Below are positions 45,066-56,631 of a stretch of 64,000 nt of DNA, in pieces (the first letter of the stretch is position 1; each line of letters opens with the position of its first letter). The notes under the pieces are model-generated. The model saw nothing but the letters and a program-made list of their open reading frames with translations. It was not told the origin of the DNA and did not search any database. The DNA comes from Spisula solida. Taxonomy: Eukaryota; Mollusca; Bivalvia; Venerida; Mactridae. The position numbers were made by a program, and so were the translations under genes. The DNA lies in NCBI GenBank assembly GCA_947247005.1, contig OX365959.1:41757097-41821096 (forward strand), in the 5' to 3' direction.

Positions 45066-45438
45066 ATATAACTAGTGGTGAATTATGCCCCGCCGCACTG
45101 CCTTTACACATATAAATGTGTGCCATTGACCTTTGAGCTAGGGATATGTGTCTTGGGCATGACACATCCCCTAGGTTTGGTGACCATTTGTACCAAGCTC
45201 CAATAAGAAACAACAAAGTAACAGAACAGATACGATTTTGCTATCTAACGGTCGACAGACCAACCAACCAACCATCCATCAAAACAACGTGTTGGTCCCA
45301 GTACAACTCCTTAAAACTTTGTTTGCGGGAGTATAAAAAGTTATGAAACGGACACGAAATTCAAGGTTCTAATATTTGATTTCACTCCCCATCAGTAAGC
45401 GTAAAATAAATAAGCATCTTAATTACCGCATAGCATAT
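45066..45438 (+). repeat. 3' flank of ZNF-D, duplicated at ZNF-E
   Basis: CCTTTGAGCTAGGGA, CATTTGTACCAAGC, AAGTTATGAAACGGACA and GCATATTTAATTAGAATG occur in the same order at about 56335-56640 beside ZNF-E. The shared flank proves the two genes are segmental duplicates rather than converged arrays. Confidence 0.75.
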
Positions 45439-45985
45439 TTAATTAGAATGAACTATCGTGGTGTGATCTTTCAGCTTATACTTTCGAGAGAATGTAGAAT
45501 CACCAATATCACACTTGAATGGGTTTTCACCAGTGTGAATTTGCATGTGTGTTTTCATGCTTTTTTTGTGAGAAAATTCAGATCCACAAATATCACACTT
45601 GAATGGGTTTTCACCAGTGTGAATTTGCATGTGTGTTTTCATGCTTTTTTTGTGAGAAAATTCAGATCCACAAATATCACACTTGAATGGTTTTTCGCCA
45701 GTGCGTACTCTCAAATGTATTTTCAGACTTGTACTTTGAGTGAAGCCACGTCCACAAACATCACATATAAATGGTTTTTCGCCAGTATGTATTCTCTTGT
45801 GGTCTTTCAGCCTGTTGCGGAGAGCGAATGCAGATCCACAAATATCACACTTAAATGGTTTTTCACCAGTATGTATTCTCATGTGTTCTATCAGCCTGGT
45901 TTGACAAACGAATCTAGATCCACAAACTTCACATTTGAATGGGTTTTCTCCTGAATGTGTCATCATGTGAACCTTCAGATAACCC
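45439..45985 (-). pseudogene. ZNF-D 3' fragment beyond the transposon
   Basis: Minus frame starting mid-finger at [10 protein letters not shown], followed by six fingers and the ending IVHSN. One finger lacks its last His (HLRVR) and the final one lacks its second Cys (CDIGDS). Fingers 5 and 6 are identical over 28 residues (GSEFSHKKSMKTHMQIH), a very recent 84-bp duplication. The codons upstream of GYLKV (MLCSEKSPVN...KFWPK) come from the inserted transposon. The ZNF sequence continues on the other side at 47349, so this is the tail of ZNF-D, not a separate gene. Confidence 0.88.
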
Positions 45986-45988
45986 TTG

Positions 45989-47345
45989 GGCCAGAACTTT
46001 TTAATTATTTGGTTTACGGGAGATTTTTCAGAGCACAGCATAAGGAGGAGGAAAAATAAAAATAAAATTATAATGCGAAAACCGTAGTATCGGGAAAAAA
46101 AAATAAAAATTATTAAAATAAAAGTAATTTTTCATGACAAAAATGTACTGTTCTACACAGTTTTATTAAAGTATTCACACTTCCTATAGTATTCAGGCTT
46201 TCTTGTACTAATTTGTTTTGAATATTACAGGTTGATTATAATATTTATTTGAATATGGTAATGCAAGGTGGTTTTCTGGTATACATGGTGTTTTTCGGGC
46301 ATGTACATGGTATCCAAGTCACGAGAAAGTACTGGATGTTTTCGTGTTTCTGTAAGCTTAAAAGGTACAAGTGAATTTTCAAAATATATCAGAACCCCTG
46401 TGTTAAAATTGTTAAAATGTAACTGGTTTTGTATATTGTATGAACCATGTATTATTTATAAGTTAATAAACAATAAAATATGTTTAAACAATAAAACTTT
46501 ATTCGTGTTACATATCTTCATCCATAATACCTCTGACATCCATAAAATAATGACTGTGTTTTAACAATGTGTTAACAGTTCTGACAATTATATATGGCAT
46601 CTACTTAATACTGTGAAATCATTAATTTTCGCGGGGTCTAATTTCGCGTATTTCACGCTACGCACATTTAAGACCCCATGAATATTTAACAACATCATTA
46701 AATGATGTAAATTATATATGAAAAATGCGTGAATTTACGACCTTCGCGAAAGGTTACTTTTAGCATTTCCGTGAAAATTAGACCCGGCAAAATTAAATGA
46801 TTCCACAAATCTGTCTCACTTGAAAAGAAGTTCTATCACTGGAAGATTTATAAAGTGTCTGACTAACTTCAAAAACAATGACTAGAAGAAACTAAATTAT
46901 TTTGACTAGACGGAAGAACACACTGACTAGTATATAAAGACATAAAAAGATGTTACAAGTTTCCATCTAAATGTGTCAAGCCAAGCGACTCTTATCCCAA
47001 AGTCATTTTTTGACGAAATTGAGACTTCAGCGTAACTTTTAAATAAACGATGTCTCCCATGGGAGCTGCCATCTTGCTACAGTCTGGTTCACAATTATTT
47101 TATCGATTGCGGATGCATTTTTACATAAAACTGATAACCGGTCAAAGTTAGCGGTGCCGTTTTTTCTACACGCTGTGATATATTTTTATAGGTTGACGGC
47201 GCTAAATTATTTTTTCGGAACTTGAACGGGACGGTACGGCGATAATAAAAAAATAAAAGCTCGATATCAAATTTTATTTTTATTCTGATTTCTCAGTTCT
47301 TGGATACGGCGCTCCCGTAAACCAATTAATCAAAAAGATCTGGCC
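45989..47345. mobile_element. 1357-bp DNA transposon that splits ZNF-D
   Basis: TTG (45986-45988 and 47346-47348) flanks the element. The 34-base ends are inverted with three mismatches, starting GGCCAGAACTTTTT on the left and GGCCAGATCTTTTT on the complement of the right, and both contain GGTTTACGGGAG. Removing it joins the finger TTTACTCGC...GGTTATCTGAAGG, which is intact twice elsewhere in ZNF-D. A 3-bp duplication and GG start suggest a PIF/Harbinger-like non-autonomous element; this is inferred. No transposase frame is seen. Confidence 0.88.
46609..46808. mobile_element. About 200-bp MITE inside the ZNF-D transposon
   Basis: TGTGAAATCATTAATTTTCG with GGGTCTAATTT on the left pairs with AAAATTAGACCCGGC and AATGATTCCACA on the right, giving inverted repeats of about 34 bases. 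It is a second-level nested insertion. Confidence 0.78.
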
Positions 47346-47348
47346 TTG

Positions 47349-47542
47349 CGAGTAAAGCCAGATCCGCAAACTTCACAAATGAATGGGTTTTCCCCTGATT
47401 CACTAGAATGTTTCACCATATGAACTTTCAGGTTTTCCTGGCGAGCAAAAGCACAACTTCACACTTGTATGGTTTTGGGCCAGAATGAGTCACCATGTGA
47501 CATTTTACGCTGCTTTTGCGGGCAAAAGCAAACCCACAAACT
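47349..47542 (-). pseudogene. ZNF-D frameshifted fingers 17-19
   Basis: Continuing from the main frame, one extra A in a run (near 47560) shifts the frame. The next frame reads [22 protein letters not shown], then a 7-base deletion in the following finger shifts it again, leaving LLLARKT. The last piece reads [11 protein letters not shown] and is cut by the transposon. Repaired on paper, these are the third copy of the block seen twice in the main frame. Confidence 0.85.
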
Positions 47543-48940
47543 TCACACTTGAATGGTTTTTTCACCAGAATGTGTCATCATGTGACATTTCATGTCATGT
47601 TCGCGAGCAAAAGCAAAACCACAAACTTTACACTTAAATGGTTTTCTAACAGTATGTGTTCTCATGTGAACTTTAAGTTCTTGATTTCTTCTAAATGTAG
47701 ACCCACAAACATCACAATCGACTTTGTTATCACGAGAATGTAATTTCATGTGAAATTTTAAATTTATATTTTCAGTGAATGCAGATCCACAAATGTCACA
47801 TTTGAAGGGATTTTCACCAGTATGAAATTTCATGTGATTTTCCAGACTTTTGTTTTGATTGAATGCAGATCCACAAATATCACACTTAAATGGTTTTTCA
47901 CCAGTATGTATTCTCATGTGTTCTTTCAGCCTGGTTGGACAAACAAATCTAGATCCACAAACTTCACATTTGAATGGTTTTTCTCCTGAATGTGTCATCA
48001 TGTGAACCTTCAGATAACCCTCGCGAGTAAAGCCAGATCCGCAAACTTCACAGAGGAATGGTTTTCCCCCTGATTCACTAGAATGTTTCACCATATGAAC
48101 TTTCAGGTTTTCCTGGCGAGCATAAGCAAACCCACAAACTTCACACTTGTATGGTTTTTCGCCAGAATGAGTCACCATGTGACATTTAACGCTGCTTTTG
48201 TGGGCAAAAGCAGATCCACAAATGTCACATTTGAAGGGATTTTCACCAGTATGAAATTTCATGTGATTTTCCAGACTTTTGTTTTGATTGAATGCAGATC
48301 CACAAATATCACACTTAAATGGTTTTTCACCAGTATGTATTCTCATGTGTTCTTTCAGCCTGGTTGGACAAACAAATCTAGATCCACAAACTTCACATTT
48401 GAATGGTTTTTCTCCTGAATGTGTCATCATGTGAACCTTCAGATAACCCTCGCGAGTAAAGCCAGATCCGCAAACTTCACAGAGGAATGGTTTTCCCCCT
48501 GATTCACTAGAATGTTTCACCATATGAACTTTCAGGTTTTCCTGGCGAGCATAAGCAAACCCACAAACTTCACACTTGAATGGTTTTCTAACAGTATGTG
48601 TTCTCATGTGAACTTTAAGTTCTTGATTTCTTCTAAATGTAGACCCACAAACGTCACAATCGACTTTGTTATCACGAGTATGTAATCTCATGTGATACTT
48701 CAAATTATTATTTTCAGTGAATGCAGATCCACAAATATCACATTTGAAGGGATTTTCACCAGTATGAAATTTCATGTGATTTTCCAGAATTTTGTTTTGA
48801 TTGAATGCAGATCCACAAATATCACACTTAAATGATTTTTCGCAAGTATGTATTCTCATGTGATTTTTAAGTGAAGAACTTGTACCGAATACAGATTGAC
48901 AAACTCCACAAATAAAAGATGGTTTCCCAGAGTGTTCCAT
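47543..48940 (-). CDS. ZNF-D: C2H2 zinc-finger protein, 16 fingers in frame
   Basis: Encodes 465 residues, opening [18 protein letters not shown], with 16 C2H2 fingers that all keep C-x2-C and H-x3-H. Fingers 5-9 and 10-14 form a block in which 5-8 ([28 protein letters not shown]) equal 10-13 almost exactly. The nucleotide period is 429 (five 84-base fingers plus 9 bases for the long linker SSESGGKPF). The frame ends SGEKTIQV after a one-base shift, and the ancestral gene ran on to 45439. Role by family: nuclear DNA binding. The product may still be made but has lost about nine fingers. No effector domain is in this exon. Confidence 0.82.
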   Translation of the reverse strand: MEHSGKPSFICGVCQSVFGTSSSLKNHMRIHTCEKSFKCDICGSAFNQNKILENHMKFHTGENPFKCDICGSAFTENNNLKYHMRLHTRDNKVDCDVCGSTFRRNQELKVHMRTHTVRKPFKCEVCGFAYARQENLKVHMVKHSSESGGKPFLCEVCGSGFTREGYLKVHMMTHSGEKPFKCEVCGSRFVCPTRLKEHMRIHTGEKPFKCDICGSAFNQNKSLENHMKFHTGENPFKCDICGSAFAHKSSVKCHMVTHSGEKPYKCEVCGFAYARQENLKVHMVKHSSESGGKPFLCEVCGSGFTREGYLKVHMMTHSGEKPFKCEVCGSRFVCPTRLKEHMRIHTGEKPFKCDICGSAFNQNKSLENHMKFHTGENPFKCDICGSAFTENINLKFHMKLHSRDNKVDCDVCGSTFRRNQELKVHMRTHTVRKPFKCKVCGFAFAREHDMKCHMMTHSGEKTIQV

Positions 48941-49100
48941 TATTGCTTTTGTTCACAGGCCATTCAGTAGAATGTTAAAGGGATAAGTCAGTTACTTCGT
49001 CAGTGGCTATGTAGAGCTCAACCAATTGCTTCTTTGGTGTCGTGTATATGTATATGTGTTTTCAGTTCCACAACTCATTCAGTTCACACCGTCGCACTTT
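48941..49100 (-). promoter_or_regulatory. Exon head and worn 42-bp unit upstream of ZNF-D
   Basis: The predicted acceptor is AATATACTTTCAG|AAAGTG (AG at 49101-49102), followed by CGACGGTGTGAACTGAATGA and TTGTGGAACTGAAAAC as at ZNF-B. Only one or two damaged 42-bp units remain (GAGCTCTACAT and CATTCTACTGAATGGCCTG). D therefore shows either the pre-expansion state or a collapsed array. Confidence 0.55.
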
Positions 49101-51110
49101 CTGAAAGTATATTAAATATAAACGCAGTCAAAACAGCTTTAAACAACAATGTTTAAACAAGGAATCGTAACAGAAACACTACACTCCTGAAGTTCCCTCA
49201 CATTCCTCACATAATATGATTTGGTTCCACTATCACCTTGGTATGTAACATTGACTAATTTTCTTCCAGTGAAATAATAAGATAGTATCAACCAAATAAG
49301 AAAATGATAACAAGCAATCATTTTCAAAGGTTTTGCAAGACAATCATGTTAATTAATCCATGACATTCATGTGTGTATTTATTGAATACTGTGTCTATCC
49401 TCCACAGTTTTAAATTGCTGTCAATATCATCATTGGTACTGACAATACAAGTTGTTTGCATATTTCAAAACTATTATTCATAGTTTCATGGACCTTGACT
49501 TCATTAGCCTGTCGGCTTGCCGAATTCTGACGCTTAAGCACAGACTCAATGTCCAACCACAAAGTTGCTATCTAATTTAAGTCTGCTGACAAGGGTTACT
49601 GCTCTAAACTCCTAAAGTAGTGTTTCTGATTCAATTCTATCACCATGTTACCAATCTCATGAAAGGGAGAAAGGAAACCCAAATCATCTATAAATCCAAA
49701 GTACCGACATCCATGTGTGTGAGCAATCAATAATGTGTTCATGATTTTAATTTAAAGCCTTTGAAAATGATTGATTTATCTTTTCCTATTGGATGGATAC
49801 TATGTTACTATTTAACAGCCAGAAAATTGGTAAATTTTACATAGGTGTAAATTAATTGAAGTAAATCATATACTTTTGGGAGTGTGAAGGAACTTTTGGA
49901 GGGCAGTGTATTAGTTAGTCACCTAAATGAGCGTACATTTACAGATCGACACTCAACTCTTTTTAAAAGTGTCGTAAGTCTTGGTTCGTGCATGTCCTGT
50001 CATAAAAATGCACATGTTGCGTATCGGTCATATATGAATTTTCGAATTATGACATAATTATACTCAAAACAAAAAGTTTAGTCAGGTATACACAAGGAAT
50101 TCATTCGCTCTTTCTTTTGTTATAAATGATTGTAAGAAATAACATATCGATTTGTCCATGCCAATTATTCATTTCTACAAGTACCCCTTAAAGAATGATC
50201 ACCTCAATACAATATTTGTCACAATTATCCAAAATTACACACATAAGGGGCCAAAACCAAAATTCTAAAGCTTCCCTCTATGGAGTGTGTACCCCAACAC
50301 TTCACACAAAGCAAAACATAGTCGCAAATCTCCTGACAAAGGTTAGCGGTATCCGTTTCCATTTCATGAGCAACGCCCGGTCAAAATATCCGACGTTTTT
50401 AACATAACGTCGAGATGACGTCAACAGAAAATGACATTCGATCTGTATCGCTGTATTCGGACGTCTTGATCGAGGTACCATGAATTGCACCGTTATTTTG
50501 TCAAACATGACCTGTAGATGATGAATTGACCGTTCATGCACGTTAGAATGCTGTGTGACGTTGTTTGCAGTAACTTGAGCATAAGGCATACACTCGGCTA
50601 CGTGACTATCATTTGACGTCATGCCACGACGACGCCCGTGTTGAAATTTGGAAGTTTTTTCTTTTGACTTTTCAATTGTGCACTAAAAACACATTCAGTC
50701 TTGTTGTGGTGTAAACGTCCAATTTGAGGTGTTAGCGAAAAACTAGCCCCACATTTTGCTCAATTACTAAAATTTAAATGGGTATGCATATCGTCAGATA
50801 TGACTTTAACACGTATAATGCTCAATTTTCGAATGTTTGATTCAAACATGCGCAACTTTAAACGCAAATGAAACATACTGACTAAACTTTTTGTTTTCAG
50901 TATAATTGCATATTACTAATACGTTTTGACAGCCAGAGTAAACTGCTGATATGTACTTTTTGTCAAGTGTATTAATCTAGTTGCATGTGAACATGAATTA
51001 ACATTCACTGAGTAAACAGACAATATTGCAACCAGGTTACATAACAAGAGCTGACCAGGAACAGAGCGCTCTACTATCATTATTAGTGCCTTGCTAGGAT
51101 ATATTTATTT
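49101..51110. other. Upstream flank of ZNF-D, no recognised gene
   Basis: Frames at 50195-50407 (+) and 50302-50622 (-, 106 codons) carry no motif I know. TGACGTCA-type palindromes occur near 50415 and 50615. No repeat R copy was found here, unlike upstream of A, B and C. Confidence 0.35.
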
Positions 51111-51922
51111 AACACAAGGGGGCCCAAAGGGCAATAGGTTGCTCACCTGTCCAAGTAGTTCATGCAGACCCCCAATGGTAGTCTCTATTGCATGTACAAG
51201 GTTTTCATATTGTCTTATATAGCGACCTTGTAATTAACATCACATAGACCCAATGGCATACTGAAGTTTAAGCCAAGTTTTGTCTTTGTTATGACAAAAT
51301 GACCGAGTTTTTTACCATAGATGACCCAATATCGAAAACCACCTACAGGTTGTTGAGATGATTATAGTGACCAACTTTCATAAAGATGAGGCCAACAATG
51401 AGACTTCTAGAGACTGCACAAGGTATTTCTATGATTTGACCTTGTGACCTAGTCTATGACCCCGGATGACCCAATATCGAACGTAAACTAGATGTTGTTG
51501 GGATAATCATTGTGACCAAGTTTCATACAAATTATGCCAAAATTGTGACCTCTAGTGACTACACAAGGTCTTTCTATGATTTGACATTGTGACCTAGTTT
51601 TTAACCCCGGATGACCCAATATCGAACTTGAACTAGATTTTGTTGAGATAATCATTGTGATCAAGTTTCATAAAGATAAGGCCAAAATTCTGACCTCTAG
51701 TGACTACACAAGGTTTTTCTATGATTTGACTGTGTGACCTAGTTTTTGACCCCGGATGACCTTATATCGAACTAGTCTTAGATTTTGTTGAGATTATCAT
51801 TGTGACTAAGTTTCATAAAGGTTAGACTAAAACTGTGACCTCTTTTGTCTACATAAATAAATTGAGGACGGACGAAGAGTGATCACAAAAGCTCACTCTG
51901 TCACTTCGTGATAGGTGAGCGT
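51111..51922 (+). mobile_element. GCTCACCTG-family repeat, full-length-like copy
   Basis: AACACAAGGGGGCCCAAAGGG, then GCTCACCTGTCCAAG, ending CACAAAAGCTCACTCTGTCACTTCGTGATAGGTGAGC. Four internal modules of about 150 bases each carry GTGACCTAG and ATCATTGTGA.C. Confidence 0.87.
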
Positions 51923-52843
51923 AAACTGCTTCATAGTGGCAGCTTTACCCTACTCTGTGTAATGGATGAGGCTTCCAAGTAAAAAGTCTATTCACTTGAT
52001 GATATTAAGAGGTTATAAAAACTTGCACCTAATTTGACAAAATGCTTGGTGGAGTTACCTAATCCTGTGTAGGGGTTGGGTCACGATGTCGAAAACTTTC
52101 GAGGATACTATACAGATATGACACAAAGAAAAAGATTTGCCAAAAAGATGCATAAATACCCCGGGAAAATGTAGACCTATTATCATATAATGAATGCCAG
52201 CACCAAAGTCTCAAATAACAGCAGATGAATACAATAATCACAAACATTCAGGGTCATAACGTATTGAGCCCGGCGCCTACTAAACGCCGGCATACAATGT
52301 CCGGCACTCACCGTTATCCTATTGTATGGGGGTACTCTTGTTTAATTAGCTCACGGATGACACATATTTAAATGCATATTGTTATTATCCAATTCATGGA
52401 TAAATGAAAGACTTAATGTGAATTGTTTTGATTAGGTCATAATTTTTAGGGAAGATAAAATGTCACGGTTACAGTGCCGGTTGAGCAGGCGAAATTAACA
52501 TAGTTCATGGTTAATGTTCCAAATTTATAATGAAATATTAAATTATAAAAAAATGCCTGATTAACCTAGTTGTTTATTGCTAGAGAAAAGGCGGTATTCG
52601 GCTATGGGCGGAGTTACGTCCGCCATTTTGAGCTATGTATTGAGGATTGCAGAAAAAACATGCACTCCACCATCTTCTTATTGCTGTAGACGACAAAAGA
52701 CAATTTGGTGATTGTAAATATATTCGTTGGAACGTTGCAGCAACAGCCGTGTATGCGCCAAGTTGTCAAATAATGGACGATAATAGTGAATTTCAATAAA
52801 CATACGCATTTTATGTTGTTGTTGATATTAAACAACCCTGTGT
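51923..52843. other. Intergenic DNA with a family G fragment
   Basis: 52247-52335 resembles the G/C-rich end of family G (CGCCGGC, CCGGCACTCACCG). The rest is unclassified. Confidence 0.4.
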
Positions 52844-53690
52844 TTTCAACAGTGTATTTTACGTTATGGTTGCATTTATAATGTACCGACTAGCCTAAAG
52901 AACACAACAAAGACGTTCAGTAATGTTTTTGGTTATTTTTAATACTCAAATACAAATACAACTTATCTATGTGTACACATACCAACTGTATGAACACATA
53001 AAACTGTCAAAATATTTATGAAACCGGTAAGTACATACATTTTGTAATTACATACAACTTTGTTTAAACTCTATTAGGAACACAAATAAGCCCTAAATGT
53101 AAACCATACGTTAGATGTTATAGCAGGTTAGGACGGGTAAGGACTGAGGTCTAACCTGTAAGGGCTGATTAATAATAGCAGGTATATTACATAACGTCAT
53201 TGTACAAAAGTGTCTAAAATTCACTATCAGGTAAGACCTCAGTACTAACCTAGTAAGGTCGGGTAAGACCTCAGCCCTTACGTAGTTATGCCGGGTAAGA
53301 CCTCAGCCCTTACGTAGTTAGGCCGGGTAAGACCTCAGCCCTTACGTAGTTAGGTCGGGTAAGACCTCAGCCCTTACGTAGTTATGCCGGGTAAGACCTC
53401 GGCCCTTACGTAGTTAGGTCGGGTAAGACACCAGCCCTTACGTAGTAAGGCCGGGTAGGACACCAGCCCTTACGTAGTTCGGCCGGGTAAGACACCAGTC
53501 CTTATGTAGTTAGGCCGGGTAAGACACCAGCCCTGACGTAGTTAGGTCGGGTAAGACCTCAGTCATTACGCAGTTAGGTCGGGTAAGACCTCAGGCCTTA
53601 CGTAAACAGGCCGGGTAAGACCTCAGCCCTTACGTAGATAGGACGGGTAAGACACCAGCCCTTATGTAGATAGGCCAGGTGAAAAATGGC
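52844..53690 (+). repeat. Duplicated segment, copy 1, with the long 32-bp array
   Basis: From TTCAACAGTGTATTTTACG through ACCGACTAGCCTAAAGAAC and ACCATACGTTAGAT it matches 55411-55905. It then carries a much longer 32-bp array (53228-53685). Array size is the main difference between copies. Confidence 0.88.
53228..53685 (+). repeat. 32-bp satellite, about 14 copies
   Basis: The unit is GGGTAAGACCTCAGCCC then TTACGTAGTTAGGCC, with GGGTAAGA at 53261 and 53293, 32 apart. Variants are CACCAG for CTCAG and GGTC for GGCC. TACGTA is a palindrome in most units. Confidence 0.95.
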
Positions 53691-53937
53691 ATGATTCGGA
53701 GACAGTTTTGTTAATTTCTCGCTTAATTTAGGCCTGATGATCATTTTGTTTGGTGTTGCTTGCAGATAAATCATATTTCTATCGAATAGCAAGAGGATTT
53801 TCTCCATATCATTGTTTATGTGTGTTTATTACGTTGAAATCAAAGACCACTACAATGTAGCGTTGTTTCCCTTTATTCATATATGAGATATAAGGCGGTC
53901 GCCTACGCATAAAATAATATGCGTCAATACCCTGTGG
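53691..53937. other. Unclassified spacer
   Basis: No gene or repeat recognised. Confidence 0.3.
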
Positions 53938-54713
53938 AAATTTCCCAAACATCCAGTGTCATAACGTCTTGAGACCGGCACTACTAACCGCCGGCACCCC
54001 AAATACCGATACTCACCGGTATCATATTGTATGGTGTATAGTCCGTTAGCGATCAGGCTGGACCCACATTAACATTAAATATCTTTCAAAGCAATTATGC
54101 AATAGTATTGAAATTGGCATAGCTAACTCAATTTACCATTTCCAACTCTGTTTAAATTTCAAAATTTTTAACTGATCCATTTATTATTTTCCCATTGGGT
54201 CTAATGTATAAATTTAGATATTTTGAACAACAAGTGGACAGGGAGTATAATAATGCATTACGGTTAGGTAGTTAGAATAATGCTACTTTTCTTGTAACAA
54301 CTGTAACGGGATACATATGGGTAACTTCGACCTACATTTGAGTGATCATCAAGGCTTATATAGGTCAGGCCTATCTTCTGATTGCAATAATCATTTGTAC
54401 AAACACGTCTTGTATATAGAGGTTTTACTTCCAAGGGTTTCAACGCAGTTTCTCCAATATTTCAGCAACATTAGGTAAGATTAAACATTAATCGCATAGA
54501 CATTAATATCGGGGCCTTACTATATATTTGCAATGGGCACTGATGTGTTACTTAATGTACAGTTATATTGGACCAATAAGCTGACCTTCTGTTCTGGACA
54601 CCTGAACCACCCATACGTATTTACTCTGTTTTAGACTTACAATTTTACATTGGAAGTAAATGCAAAATACACTTTTCTGTGGATCAAAAATTATGTTTTA
54701 TTTTATGAGAGTG
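53938..54713 (-). mobile_element. Family G repeat, uninterrupted copy
   Basis: An inverted match to 22063-22462 plus 23459-23791 without the 996-bp insertion, so it serves as the empty site. It contains ACCGGCACTACTAACCGCC and GTCCGTTAGCGATCAGGC near its left end and GAAGTAAATGCAAAATACAC near its right. Confidence 0.85.
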
Positions 54714-55410
54714 GGTAGCGTTGATTTATAACATTTTATGGACACATAAAAGTCTTTACGTCATTGGAAAGCAGTTTACTACATTCATGACTAAGTACGG
54801 TCAGGTACGACCAGTACGGGATTTTAACGCTACGCTAATTTTTGAGACCGCTATGTCACATAACCTAGCCTAACCAATCAATGAGCTTTAAAATCATTGC
54901 TTCCATTTTTTCGCATGGGTAGAACCCCAGCGAATTCACATTTTTATCCACCTCCTCCAACGCCTCCTCCTCAAGTTAGATTGTACTTTATATTGCTAGA
55001 TTTTTTAATTTTAAACTATGTGTAACAGGTATCTTTCATTTATGAATTTACAATTACCAACACTTTGTCATACATTGTTGTTAATGTATATGCTTTTGTT
55101 AGATATATCGACATGTATATGTTTGTTGGCGTTTATTGTTCGCCCAGTTATGTCATTTTAGAACATGAACAAATAGTTTGCTTTATCTTATGGTTTTATG
55201 GCATTTTCCAAATAAATGCCCATTTTCAATTCAACACTTGTGTTCTGTTGTTCCTCATTCCATACAAGTTCGACCCAGCTTGGGACTGCACACCCCAGAT
55301 CTTGAACAATACATAAATGAAGGCATACCAATTTTTATTCTAATTGGCATTGCACTTTTTAAGATATCAAATGTTTATGGTGATCCAGCATCATCGCTAA
55401 CGGACTATAT
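54714..55410. other. Intergenic DNA
   Basis: No gene recognised. CATCGCTAACGGACTATA at about 55393 is a small piece of family G next to the duplicated segment. Confidence 0.4.
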
Positions 55411-55905
55411 TTCAACAGTGTTATTTTACGTTATGATTGCATTTATAATATACCGACTAGCCTAAAGAACACAACAAAGACGTTCACTAATGTTTTTGGT
55501 TATTTTTAATACTCAAATACAACTTATCTACATATTTATACCAACTATACGAACACATTAAACTGTCAATATACTAGTATTTATGAAACCGGTAAGTACA
55601 TACATTTTGTAAGTACATACAATTTTGTTTAAAATATATATCTATATGAAACCGGTATTTAGAACACAAACAACCCTAAATGTACACCATACGTTAGATA
55701 TTATAGCAGTTAGGACGGGTAATGACTGAGGTCTAACCTGTAAGGGCTGATTATAGCAGGTATAATATATAACGTCATTGTACAAAAGTGTCTAAAATTC
55801 ACTATCAGGTAAGACCTCAGTCCTAACCTTGTTAGGTCGGGTAAGACCCCAGCCCTGCCGTAGTCATGTCGGGTAAGACCCCAGCCCTAACCAATTAAGA
55901 CCAGG
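55411..55905 (+). repeat. Duplicated segment, copy 2, with a short 32-bp array
   Basis: Matches 52844-53230 with minor indels, then holds only about three 32-bp units (55808-55905) against 14 in copy 1. Confidence 0.88.
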
Positions 55906-55964
55906 TATGGGCGGGTCTTTATAAATATACCCTAAATGTACGCCATATGTTTCTATGTCAGAGA

Positions 55965-56631
55965 ACGGACGATCACTGGTGTCAGCTAAGGTACTATCAA
56001 TGGATTTCAAAACGGTTCCAAAGGTAGATGATTCTGCCACAATATAAAGAGTGAAGTAAGATCACGTATGCATAAACCAACTAAAAATTAAAGCAAATTA
56101 TGAATATTGTACTTAATTGTAATTTCAAAGTCGGAACTACTGGTGTATATGATGGAAGTTCAATAATATCGTTATGCATACCCGGGGCAATCGCTTTTTT
56201 TCAACTTTTATCATTGCTTTCACTACCGCTATTATCATTTCAAGTGGCACGCCCTCCAATGTATCATGTACAATGATAGAAATAACAAAGTTACAGAGCA
56301 GTCTGAGCGGACATGACATGCATGGCTATATAACCTTTGAGCTAGGGACCTCGGTCTTGCGTGTGACACACCGGCTTGATGTGTTAAACATTTGTACCAA
56401 GCGATTTTAAAATTCAGTAAAAATGACAAAGCTACAGAGCAGACACGATTCTGCTATTAACAGACCAATCGACACCAGGATACCCCCTTCAAACTGTTTG
56501 CTGAGGTATAATAAGTTATGAAGCGGACAAGAAATTGAAGGTTCAAATATTTGCTTTCACCTATAGATAGCACTCCACACCCAATCAATTAGCATAAAAT
56601 AAGCATGCATCCCAATTACAGCATAACATAT
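55965..56631 (+). repeat. 3' flank of ZNF-E, duplicated at ZNF-D
   Basis: CTAAGGTACTATCAA, AATATAAAGAG, CCTTTGAGCTAGGGA, CATTTGTACCAAGC, AAGTTATGAAGCGGACA and CATATTTAATCAGAATG parallel 43915-44007 and 45120-45470 at ZNF-D. Confidence 0.75.

Noticed and set aside
45439..46041. 200-codon zinc-finger protein as an independent gene
   Set aside because: Its first 16 or so codons are transposon sequence and its first finger is half a finger. The other half lies across the insertion.
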